Source: Candidatus Pacearchaeota archaeon ex4484_31 | GTDB lineage: Archaea; Nanobdellota; Nanobdellia; Pacearchaeales; UBA284 | Length of the DNA stretch: 6,720 nt | Assembly (NCBI GenBank): GCA_002254805.1 | Contig: NJDW01000033.1 | Coordinates: forward strand, 1 to 6,720 | Reading direction: 5' to 3' | Shown here: positions 1-6,097 of the stretch, piece after piece | Layout of the letters: every line of letters starts with the position of its first letter | Position numbering within the stretch: position 1 is the stretch's first letter | Notes under the pieces: generated by a model | Database searches by the model: none | What the model saw: the letters and a program-made list of their open reading frames with translations, nothing else | Told to the model about the DNA's origin: nothing | Program-made: the position numbers and the translations under genes

Positions 1-859
1 TTCTATACTTTTTTGACTTTTCTACTTTTCTTATAGGAAGATCTTGCAGACAGCCATACTTCATATCTATTTTTTCGACTTTAAAGAGCAAGGGTTTTTT
101 AGGGTAAAAAAGCATTCCATGATAAATTATTCTTCCTTCAGTATTGATGATAGTAGAACCTTCTTTTATGTTAAAAAAACCTCCATCCACAAACTCAATC
201 AAATCAGGACAGTCAAAAAATCCGTATTCACTTTCTGTAATTCTAATTTTTCCATTCTTATTTATTTTTCCATGTCCTTCTACTATCCTAGATTCTTTTC
301 GATTCCATAAATCAAGATAGTTAACAAGTCCTTCTTTTCCAATCTCAATATTAAGATATTCTATTTGGGGGGAAGAAAATACTAAGCTTAAAATAATTTT
401 TTGGCCTTTCTTTATCTCTAATTGGGAACCTGTAAAAGTGATGTGTTGGTTTTTAGTTTTTATAGTAAGCCTTAACCTTGAAGTTTCTTCTTCTGAATAT
501 TTGAAAAAAAATGTTTCTTTTTCCTTATTCTTTCCTTCTTCTTTTCTTTGTAAAAAATAAAAAGTTAGAATTCCTTTTTTCTTTATAGTAAGCATATTAG
601 AAAGAAAACTTTTTACAATTGCTTCACTATTTATTTTTATTTCAAGACTTGCTCTCTTTTCGTCCTTTAATACTTCTGTTATGTCTCCTTGAACAAAAAC
701 ATGCTTACCTAAAGATAAAAAATCTATATATTCGCCATTACTGTAATTACCATCATAATAAGGATCCTGAGCAGAAACTATAGAAAAAAGAAAAATAGAA
801 ACAAAAAATAAGGAAGAAAAAACAAATCTTTTCACTATTATTGAACTTCTTTTAATCAT
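1..859 (-). CDS. Secreted protein of unknown function, 3' end cut by window edge
   Basis: The minus strand stays open from an ATG at 859 to the window edge: 286 codons without a stop, so the C-terminus is missing. The start is fixed by an ATGA overlap with the stop of the upstream pilin-like gene, which implies translational coupling. The N-terminus is a clear signal peptide: basic MIKRSSIIVKR, a hydrophobic core (about residues 12-27), then a VSA-QD cleavage site after residue 30. The mature part begins Tyr/Asn/Gly-rich (DPYYDGNYSNGEY) and continues as alternating polar and hydrophobic stretches that look like beta strands, with lysine-rich turns. Only two cysteines are visible (about 217 and 270). 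No second membrane segment appears in the visible part. I do not recognise a family; no function is assigned. An exported protein that works with the pilin-like subunit is an inference from the operon alone. Confidence 0.82.
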   Translation of the reverse strand, partial: MIKRSSIIVKRFVFSSLFFVSIFLFSIVSAQDPYYDGNYSNGEYIDFLSLGKHVFVQGDITEVLKDEKRASLEIKINSEAIVKSFLSNMLTIKKKGILTFYFLQRKEEGKNKEKETFFFKYSEEETSRLRLTIKTKNQHITFTGSQLEIKKGQKIILSLVFSSPQIEYLNIEIGKEGLVNYLDLWNRKESRIVEGHGKINKNGKIRITESEYGFFDCPDLIEFVDGGFFNIKEGSTIINTEGRIIYHGMLFYPKKPLLFKVEKIDMKYGCLQDLPIRKVEKSKKYR

Positions 860-1572
860 TTTTTAACAGCGAAATAAAATTCTAGTGGTCTTTTTTCTAT
901 GATCGTCTGGTTGTCTGCTATTCTATAAATTATTGTGCTTTCATCGTAAACCAGTGGACTTATGATAACATCATACTTTTGCTGTAAATTAATCAAAAGC
1001 TCCAAGTTTATTGATTTAGGATTGGTCTTTATGTTTTTAACTATTTCTTTACTTACGTTTAACATTTTATTAAATGGATTAGTGCGGGTTTGTTTTATTG
1101 TGAATTTCATGCTTACATCACCTTTTTTAATAGTTACTGGGAGGCTTACTTCGATCAAATGGTTAACATTTACTTTGGGGTTGGAGTTATTTATTTTTAG
1201 TTTAGTAAAGTTAAGCTTAATTTTGTTAATTCTTTTTATGATTTCTTTCTTAATTTCTTCGTTTATTTTTTCATTGGTTGGAATATATTTTCTCTTGTCG
1301 TAATAATAGGGTACGAAATGGTATCTTAAAGGCAAATATTTGGCTGGAGGTTCTGTGTATCCTCCTTGCAATCCAACTAAAATCAACGCGCCTGAAACCT
1401 CGTAGTTAATCATTTCTTGTAGATAATCTTTTATATCGGCTATTTCGAGTTCTAAAAAAAGTGTTTTCTTTTGTATTTGTTGTTTATAAATAAAATAACC
1501 TATAACTCCAGAGGCCACAATAATTATTGCAATTATAATAAAAAGTGTAATTTGTCCCTTCTTATTTATCAT
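856..1572 (-). CDS. Pilin-like protein with class III signal peptide (DPANN type)
   Basis: The 238-residue product starts MINKKG, followed by QITLFIIIAIIIV. This is the arrangement of archaeal type IV pilin-like proteins: short basic leader, prepilin-peptidase site after the glycine, then a hydrophobic helix (about residues 7-30) that serves as both anchor and assembly helix. The exported part has a helical stretch, a GLQGGYTEPP motif (about residues 70-79), a PYYY segment and an IPTNEKINEEI helix, then beta-rich sequence ending LEFYFAVKK. From memory, the GLQGGY..PP, PYYY and IPS/IPT elements recur in DPANN pilin-like proteins, some considerably longer. An ATG at 1617 would add 15 residues before the basic leader; 1572 is preferred because it puts the leader at the N-terminus and lies 24 bases below a TATA-like box. 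It overlaps the next gene by ATGA. It may be a pilus or envelope subunit; the exact role is unknown. Confidence 0.8.
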   Translation of the reverse strand: MINKKGQITLFIIIAIIIVASGVIGYFIYKQQIQKKTLFLELEIADIKDYLQEMINYEVSGALILVGLQGGYTEPPAKYLPLRYHFVPYYYDKRKYIPTNEKINEEIKKEIIKRINKIKLNFTKLKINNSNPKVNVNHLIEVSLPVTIKKGDVSMKFTIKQTRTNPFNKMLNVSKEIVKNIKTNPKSINLELLINLQQKYDVIISPLVYDESTIIYRIADNQTIIEKRPLEFYFAVKK

Positions 1573-1590
1573 ATAAAACAAAAGCATTAT

Positions 1591-1607
1591 TAATTTAAAT
1601 TTTTCCC
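1591..1607 (-). promoter_or_regulatory. Archaeal TATA/BRE-like promoter for the pilin-like operon
   Basis: Read on the minus strand, GGGAAAAA is followed by TTTAAATTA (1599-1591), centred about 23 bases before the ATG at 1572. Archaeal TATA boxes sit about 25 bases before the transcription start, so the mRNA would start at or next to the ATG and be leaderless. No Shine-Dalgarno-like sequence lies before that ATG. The assignment rests on spacing and composition in AT-rich DNA, so chance is possible. Confidence 0.45.
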
Positions 1608-1690
1608 AATAGAACACCTAAAGAACATTCTCGCCTAAAGAAAAGTTGGCAATAGTTAAGCTTTTTAAGAATAGTTTAACATAAAAAATG

Positions 1691-1706
1691 AAAAGATTTT
1701 TAAATA
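1691..1706 (+). promoter_or_regulatory. Archaeal TATA/BRE-like promoter for the toroid-protein operon
   Basis: A purine-rich AAAAGA (BRE-like, 1691-1696) is followed by TTTTTAAATA (1697-1706), centred about 24 bases upstream of the ATG at 1726. The spacing fits a leaderless transcript beginning at the start codon, matching the arrangement on the opposite strand of this same intergenic region. The bases just before the ATG (ATAATAAAGAA) contain no strong ribosome-binding site. Confidence 0.5.
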
Positions 1707-1725
1707 ACATTCCTATAATAAAGAA

Positions 1726-3900
1726 ATGAAAAAAAGAGTCTTTATGCTTGGCTTTACTCTCTTGATGCTTAGCTTTCTCATTTCTTTCTGTTATGCTCAA
1801 GAGCAAGAAGTTGAAAAAGCTTATTCTTGGCTTACATCTCAGTTATGGAACTTACAAAAATGGCAAGAACTTAACACAAAGCAAAATGTATTTGCTTTAC
1901 TTGCGTTAAAGTGTAACAAAACTTATGTTGATCTTGGCAATGTTTCTTTACATAACAAAGCATTCATAACATCAAACTTTATGTGTTTAGGCAAAGAAAT
2001 GGCTAATTCTGAAATGGAATGTAAGGTGGTTGAAAGTTCACTAGCAAAAATTGCTTTTGATGAGATAAATACAAAGAGTGGAAAAATAAGTAATTGGCTT
2101 CTAAATCAAAGCACTATTTTTAAAGACATAATATGGCTGTTAGAGGTTGATACTGCTAGAGGAAAAAATGCATCTTGCGTAATTCTTTATGACAGCTCAA
2201 TAGCTTGGTTTAGCATAAATGAAAGTAAGGCTCTTTACAACCTAACAAACAATGAATGCTTTGAGCTTTATCCAGCTTCTTTGCCTTACTGGTTAAGGAT
2301 AAAAAAGGAATGCTACGGAAAAAATTTCAAGATAAAGTGTGTGGTTTCTGATGGATCTGAATATAGAGTAACTTTACATTACAAAAAAAATCTTGAAGAT
2401 GAAAACTGGTACACTTCAAGAGAATCAAGACAGGCTTCATCAGCAGAATGGATCGAATTCTTTGTTGGTGCTTATTGTTTAAAGAATCCAAACCAGGAAG
2501 AGTGTGATTATGAAGGAACTCTGATAGCTACATATGCATTAAGAAATGAAGCAGACATAAACAGATTTATTCCGTACTTGGTTATTGAAAAGGAAAATAA
2601 CGAAAAATATTTGCCTGAAGCTTTTCTTTGTTTGCTTGGAATAGAAAGATATTGTAATGAACTTGAACAGCTAACCACAACTAACTTCAAGGAAGTCAAT
2701 AGCTATAGGTACTGGCTATGTTCTGAAGCTGGATGTGATAAGCTAAGGGATACTGCTTTTTTACTTTATTCTTTCTGGCCTAACCGCTGTCCTGGAATAG
2801 CTCTAGCTATTAACGTAACAAACTGTGAAGAAGCTGGTATTGATTATAGCTGTAAGGCTAGTTGTGATGTTAATGAAATAGAGGTTCCTAACCTAAGATG
2901 TCCTTCTGGAATGGTTTGTTGTAAGTTGGTAAGTGCCTTAACAAGCTGTGAAGCAGCTGGAGGAACCTGTAAGTTTATTTGCGATGAAGATGAATTCAGG
3001 ATAGAAAATGCAAGCTGTGAAAATGTGATGTATGAATGTTGCAAGCCTTATTCTGAAGCAACAAGCTGTTCAGAATTTAATGGCGAAGAATGTTCAGAGA
3101 ATGAAACTTGTTTAGGAGAAACTGTAACGATTGCTAATGGAATCGTATGTTGTAAAGGTTCTTGTTCTTCTGCTAACGTGAGTCAACAAACATGTCAGGA
3201 AGCTGGTGGAAACATCTGTAATCCTGATCAGGTATGTATAAATCCTAGTACAAGAAGCATAGTAGGCTTTTTTACAACACAAGATACAGAAAGATGTTGT
3301 TTAGGCTTGTGTGTAAAAAACAACTATTGTAGTGAGATTGGTGAGGAATGTGAAAGCGATAGATGTGATGGTACTATAGTAGCTACGATAGATACAGATA
3401 GCTGCTGTGTTGGAACATGCCTAAAAAGCTGTTCAGAACTTAACGGCATCATCTGTGAACCTCCAAAAGTATGTAAGGTAAGTTATTTAGAAGAATCTTA
3501 TGAAAGTTATTGCTGTCCTATAGGTCAGTGTGTTGAAAAAAAATCTAAAGCCTGGGTTTTTATTCTCTTATTGATCATAGCTTTGGCTGGGTTCTTCATT
3601 TACTTTTTTAAGTTAAGAAAACCTAAAACCAAACCAAAGCCATTTTCACCACCTCCAACATTAAGAAGACCTTTGGTGATTACAGGAAAACCTCTTAGTC
3701 CTTTGAAGCCTGTGAAACCTATGAAGCCTTTGAAGCCCTTGAAGCCTTTAACATCAGAAAGCTTTAGTTCAAAACCAAAACCAGCTGAAACAAAAATCAA
3801 GCCTCCTGAAAATGTTCCTGTTCCAAAAACAAGGAAAAGTGAAGCTGAAGCAGAGCTTGAAAAAACATTGAAAAAGCTAAGGAAACTAACAAAGAAATGA
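1726..3900 (+). CDS. Membrane-anchored surface protein: toroid-like region, six cysteine modules, Pro-Lys tail
   Basis: A 724-residue exported protein. Residues 1-24 are a signal peptide (cleavage after CYA). Residues 25-355 contain helix pairs such as AYSWLTSQL and NVFALLALKC, and EWIEFFVGAYCL with GTLIATYALRN. Their Trp and small-residue pattern resembles alpha/alpha-toroid (prenyltransferase-type) repeats, interrupted by beta segments (about 135-220). Residues 367-602 hold six tandem modules, each with six cysteines including a CC pair (398/399, 438/439, 475/476, 524/525, 560/561, 596/597). A transmembrane helix (609-628) follows, then a basic cytoplasmic tail with Pro-Leu-Lys repeats (659-675) and a charged helix (703-724). 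Ten N-X-S/T sequons lie in the ectodomain. It is first in an operon; its stop overlaps the next start as ATGA. No catalytic motif is seen. The layout suggests a tethered binding or structural protein, by inference. The toroid call is by pattern only. Confidence 0.9.
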   Translation: MKKRVFMLGFTLLMLSFLISFCYAQEQEVEKAYSWLTSQLWNLQKWQELNTKQNVFALLALKCNKTYVDLGNVSLHNKAFITSNFMCLGKEMANSEMECKVVESSLAKIAFDEINTKSGKISNWLLNQSTIFKDIIWLLEVDTARGKNASCVILYDSSIAWFSINESKALYNLTNNECFELYPASLPYWLRIKKECYGKNFKIKCVVSDGSEYRVTLHYKKNLEDENWYTSRESRQASSAEWIEFFVGAYCLKNPNQEECDYEGTLIATYALRNEADINRFIPYLVIEKENNEKYLPEAFLCLLGIERYCNELEQLTTTNFKEVNSYRYWLCSEAGCDKLRDTAFLLYSFWPNRCPGIALAINVTNCEEAGIDYSCKASCDVNEIEVPNLRCPSGMVCCKLVSALTSCEAAGGTCKFICDEDEFRIENASCENVMYECCKPYSEATSCSEFNGEECSENETCLGETVTIANGIVCCKGSCSSANVSQQTCQEAGGNICNPDQVCINPSTRSIVGFFTTQDTERCCLGLCVKNNYCSEIGEECESDRCDGTIVATIDTDSCCVGTCLKSCSELNGIICEPPKVCKVSYLEESYESYCCPIGQCVEKKSKAWVFILLLIIALAGFFIYFFKLRKPKTKPKPFSPPPTLRRPLVITGKPLSPLKPVKPMKPLKPLKPLTSESFSSKPKPAETKIKPPENVPVPKTRKSEAEAELEKTLKKLRKLTKK
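2824..3531 (+). repeat. Six tandem cysteine-rich modules (coding repeat)
   Basis: Six diverged repeats of about 32-43 residues. The later ones share the pattern C-x(6-7)-C-x(4-5)-C-x(12-19)-CC-x(3-4)-C, often starting SCSE-x-NG or C-x-E-A-G-G. First cysteines are at residues 367, 408, 448, 490, 535 and 569. Six cysteines per module would allow three disulfides. Modules 1 and 2 differ: their spacing after the third cysteine is shorter and the cysteine after the CC pair is missing, an extra one appearing earlier. The DNA of modules 3 and 6 still shares AAGCTGTTCAGAA, and module 6 shares 15 bases with the single module of the downstream gene (5698-5712). Confidence 0.75.
3700..3750 (+). repeat. 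9-bp tandem repeat encoding Pro-Leu/Val/Met-Lys
   Basis: Five full and one partial copies of a 9-base unit, CCTTTGAAG and close variants (CCTGTGAAA, CCTATGAAG, CCCTTGAAG), run in frame. They encode PLK, PVK, PMK, PLK, PLK, PL directly after the transmembrane helix region. Because the unit is a multiple of three, copy-number change would lengthen or shorten the cytoplasmic tail without shifting the frame. The tail is positively charged and probably extended. Confidence 0.8.
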
Positions 3901-4160
3901 AAAATGAAAAAGCTTTAAAAATCAAAAAGGTGCTTTTGCTTTTTCCCTTCCTATCTCTTCTGATTTTTTTATCATCTTTTTCTTTTGCAGACATAACAAT
4001 AAAAACATCAAAAACAAGTTATTTGCCTTCAGAAACATTACAGCTTGAAATCGAGGGAAACTTCACAAAAAGTCTAAGCATTGATAACATTTTCTTTTAC
4101 AGAAACGATTTAAGACTTCCAACAGCTGTGTTTCTTTCTAAAATAAATGATAAGCTATGA
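3897..4160 (+). CDS. N-terminal fragment of a split surface protein: signal peptide and start of a beta domain
   Basis: An 87-codon frame starting at the ATGA overlap with the preceding gene, so its start is well placed for coupled translation. It opens with a strong signal peptide: basic MKNEKALKIKK, hydrophobic core LLLFPFLSLLIFL, cleavage after SFSFA (residue 31). The mature part, with TSYLPSETLQLEIEG, looks like the first strands of an extracellular beta-sandwich, broadly like macroglobulin-type domains (T-x-K-x-x-Y-x-P-x-E). It then stops abruptly after SKINDKL, in the middle of what should be a domain. The next frame starts 14 bases before this stop and lacks a signal peptide. I therefore read this as the detached N-terminus of the following gene rather than a separate small protein. 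A genuine short secreted peptide is possible but less likely. Confidence 0.6.
   Translation: MKNEKALKIKKVLLLFPFLSLLIFLSSFSFADITIKTSKTSYLPSETLQLEIEGNFTKSLSIDNIFFYRNDLRLPTAVFLSKINDKL
4144..4160 (+). other. Frame break joining two halves of one surface-protein gene
   Basis: The downstream frame is closed by TAA at 4144-4146 and opens at 4147; the upstream frame closes with TGA at 4158-4160. Any join must therefore fall within about ten bases (4147-4157) and needs one base skipped, or two missing. Skipping one base gives KINDKYEDETRKKAE. Alternatively, ISYEDE looks like the final strand of the beta domain begun upstream, which would fit a larger out-of-frame deletion. No recognisable programmed-frameshift signal is seen. 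Confidence 0.55.
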
Positions 4161-5973
4161 AGATGAAACAAGGAAAAAAGCAGAATCAATTTACAGAAAA
4201 AGAGAAGATGCTTGTATAAATTCTTACTGTAGTACTGAAAATCTTGCACTAAGCATCTTAGCATTTCCTAATTTTAGGGAAGAGCTTACAAAAAAATTAA
4301 AAGCTTATGAAAGAACAAACAAAAATCTTTTTTTAGAAATCAAAGGCGAAGGAAAATGTACATTTAGTAAGAACAATGAAACAACTAACTTAAACGTAAA
4401 CAAAAGTTTGATCATAAACATAAGCTCTGATGGAAACATAAACATAAGGATTAATTGTACAGAAAACATTACGGCAAGGTTTTTTTATTCTTTTGAGAAC
4501 TTAACAAAGGAAATAGGAATGAAAAGTGGAAAAAGCATAGTTTTTGAAAGGGAAAGCAAGCATTGCTGGGGAGAAGGCTTTAAAGATGAATGCAAAGAAA
4601 AGGAAACATCTCTTGCTTTACTTGCATTGAAAATATCAAAAGAGCTTGATGATGTTGATAAAGCTTTATTATGGCTGAAAAATAATTCTAGAAGTTATGA
4701 AGCAAAAGCTGTTCTTTACTACTTAAGTAAGGACAATGAAACATTAAACGAACTGTTAAATTCTCAAGCAGAAGAAGGTTTTTGGTTAAGTAATAACAGT
4801 TTGGAAACCACAGCTTTTGTTGTTTTCTTGTTAAGAAATGAAGAAAAGGCAAGAAATGCTGTGTTAAAAGCTGAGGAATGGTTAAAAAGTAAGGAACTCC
4901 CAACAGAACAACTAGCGTTTGTTCTTTCCTTTGCCTTTCCAGCAACTGAGATAGAACCAATCTTGAGTATCTGGCCCGGGCTTATAAAAACAAAAAGCAA
5001 AGGTTCATTTAACCTTATTTTGAATAACAAAAACATCGATACTATTGTTAACTTAACCTTACTAAATTCTACAACAAACCTAACCTTAAAGAAAGAGATG
5101 AAAACAGTAAAATTTCAGATGCCTACAATCAAAACTGTTGATGGAAAGCCTATACTTTCAAAAATTCTTATTAGCTATAGAAACTCTCTTGATGATAAGA
5201 CTTACTTCTATGAAGTTCCTGTCATAATCTTTACAGAAAAATCAAACCAAAGTTATGTAGGAGAAATAAACATAACTGAAGAGCTACTAAATAGAAGTAA
5301 GATTGAGGAAATAGTAAATGAAAGTAAGAGGTTAGAGAATGAAACAGTAAACATAAACGAAAGCATCATTTCCTCTAAATTTTATTTTGCTGAAAACAAC
5401 ATAAGTGTAAATTTAACAAAAGATACTGAAACAGTAAAAGAAATTTACTTGAGAAATGAATTTGAAAAAGATTTGTTTAACATAGAAATAAGTAAAAGTT
5501 CTAATTTGATAGGTTTTGTTGAAATAGTTCCAAACTACATAGAAAGGTTGAAGGCTAAAGAAGCAAGAAAGGTGATTTTACATATAAAAGGATTTTCTTT
5601 AGGGAAAAGAGAAGGAATGATAAAGGCTACAGCAAGCTATGATTCCATAACCATAGAAACAAGCATACCTATTGAAATAGAAGTAAAAGAAGGCTTGAAA
5701 AGCTGTTCAGAAATGAACGGTGTTGAATGTAGTGATGGCTATTACTGTGATGAAAATCTCGGTTCTCTGAAAATAGCTTCTGATACAGATATGTGCTGTG
5801 TACCAGCAAGTGCATGTAAAAAAGTAAAAACCAAGAGTCTTGGAATTGCGATCATAGCTTTCCTTATAGCTATCTTACTTATCCTTTTGATTTTCATAAA
5901 AAGGAAGTCCAAAAGAGAGATGAAAGATTACTTGAAGGAAATTTCTGAAAAATACAGAACTAGAACCTTTTGA
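4147..5973 (+). CDS. Membrane-anchored toroid-like surface protein with one cysteine module (main part of split gene)
   Basis: A 608-residue frame, apparently the body of the protein whose signal peptide lies in the preceding fragment. Residues 9-40 and 135-280 show toroid-like helical repeats, for example KETSLALLALKI and LLNSQAEEGFWLSNNSLETT, which resemble prenyltransferase-type repeats. A beta segment with paired cysteines (about 60-118) is inserted between them, as in the upstream paralogue. Two further beta-sandwich-like regions follow (about 285-365 and 410-515, the second ending SIPIEIEV). Then come one six-cysteine module (C520, C528, C534, C550, C551, C557), a transmembrane helix (565-584) and a basic tail. 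Twenty N-X-S/T sequons lie in the ectodomain. With no signal peptide of its own, this disulfide-rich part could not be exported from the ATG at 4147, hence the frameshift reading. Catalytic residues were not found. Confidence 0.85.
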   Translation: MISYEDETRKKAESIYRKREDACINSYCSTENLALSILAFPNFREELTKKLKAYERTNKNLFLEIKGEGKCTFSKNNETTNLNVNKSLIINISSDGNINIRINCTENITARFFYSFENLTKEIGMKSGKSIVFERESKHCWGEGFKDECKEKETSLALLALKISKELDDVDKALLWLKNNSRSYEAKAVLYYLSKDNETLNELLNSQAEEGFWLSNNSLETTAFVVFLLRNEEKARNAVLKAEEWLKSKELPTEQLAFVLSFAFPATEIEPILSIWPGLIKTKSKGSFNLILNNKNIDTIVNLTLLNSTTNLTLKKEMKTVKFQMPTIKTVDGKPILSKILISYRNSLDDKTYFYEVPVIIFTEKSNQSYVGEINITEELLNRSKIEEIVNESKRLENETVNINESIISSKFYFAENNISVNLTKDTETVKEIYLRNEFEKDLFNIEISKSSNLIGFVEIVPNYIERLKAKEARKVILHIKGFSLGKREGMIKATASYDSITIETSIPIEIEVKEGLKSCSEMNGVECSDGYYCDENLGSLKIASDTDMCCVPASACKKVKTKSLGIAIIAFLIAILLILLIFIKRKSKREMKDYLKEISEKYRTRTF

Positions 5974-6097
5974 TAATAAGATAAAGAACAAAAGCTGATG
6001 CTATGCTAACTATTATGTAAGGTAAATTTTCTAACAAAGAAAAACTTTTTTCATAGATCTTTTCCCTTGCCAAAGAATAAGAACTATTCCTTTCGAT
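5960..6097 (-). other. Out-of-frame membrane anchor of the convergent surface protein
   Basis: In the minus-strand frame entered when one 14-bp repeat copy is removed, the convergent gene continues from EIERN into SSYSLAREKIYEKSFSLLEN. It then runs into the hydrophobic helix LPYIIVSIASAFVLYLIIKR, one more residue (F) and a TAG at 5962-5960. A single hydrophobic helix ending in basic residues at the extreme C-terminus is the same design as in the two plus-strand proteins. In the sequence as given, this tail is disconnected from its gene. The restored end would overlap the 3' end of the convergent plus-strand gene by 14 bases. Confidence 0.75.

Noticed and set aside
44..310. Plus-strand open frame of 88 codons
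   Set aside because: It lies antisense to the long minus-strand secreted-protein frame (859 to 1), which has a signal peptide and an operon overlap; the plus-strand product has no coherent features.
367..372. G6 homopolymer as a possible slippage site
   Set aside because: The frame through it is intact and six bases is a modest run; there is no evidence of an alternative frame being used.
962..1303. Plus-strand open frame with hydrophobic product
   Set aside because: Antisense shadow of the pilin-like gene; its hydrophobicity comes from the complement of Lys/Asn-rich codons.
1573..1617. Upstream ATG at 1617 for the pilin-like gene
   Set aside because: It would add 15 hydrophobic residues before the basic MINKKG leader, unlike class III signal peptides, and would run through the TATA-like box.
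1618..1806. Minus-strand frame of 62 codons across the divergent promoter
   Set aside because: It overlaps the promoter region and the signal-peptide codons of the plus-strand gene, and shows no domain or export signal that makes sense.
3600..3800. Minus-strand frame with Gly-Phe-Lys repeats resembling collagen-like sequence
   Set aside because: It is the reverse complement of the Pro-Leu-Lys repeat in the real gene, so the periodicity is inherited.
4144..4160. Programmed +1 frameshift at CTA TGA, RF2-like
   Set aside because: The required slip would move a CUA-reading tRNA to UAU, a poor match, and no stimulatory element is evident; a mutation or error is simpler.
4209..4266. Possible thioester site in the toroid region (ACINSYCSTENLALSI)
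   Set aside because: A macroglobulin/complement thioester needs CGEQ, which is absent in both toroid-like proteins.
6046..6051. T6 tract on the plus strand as a terminator for the toroid operon
   Set aside because: Short T runs are common in this AT-rich DNA and this one lies within the restored coding sequence of the convergent gene.
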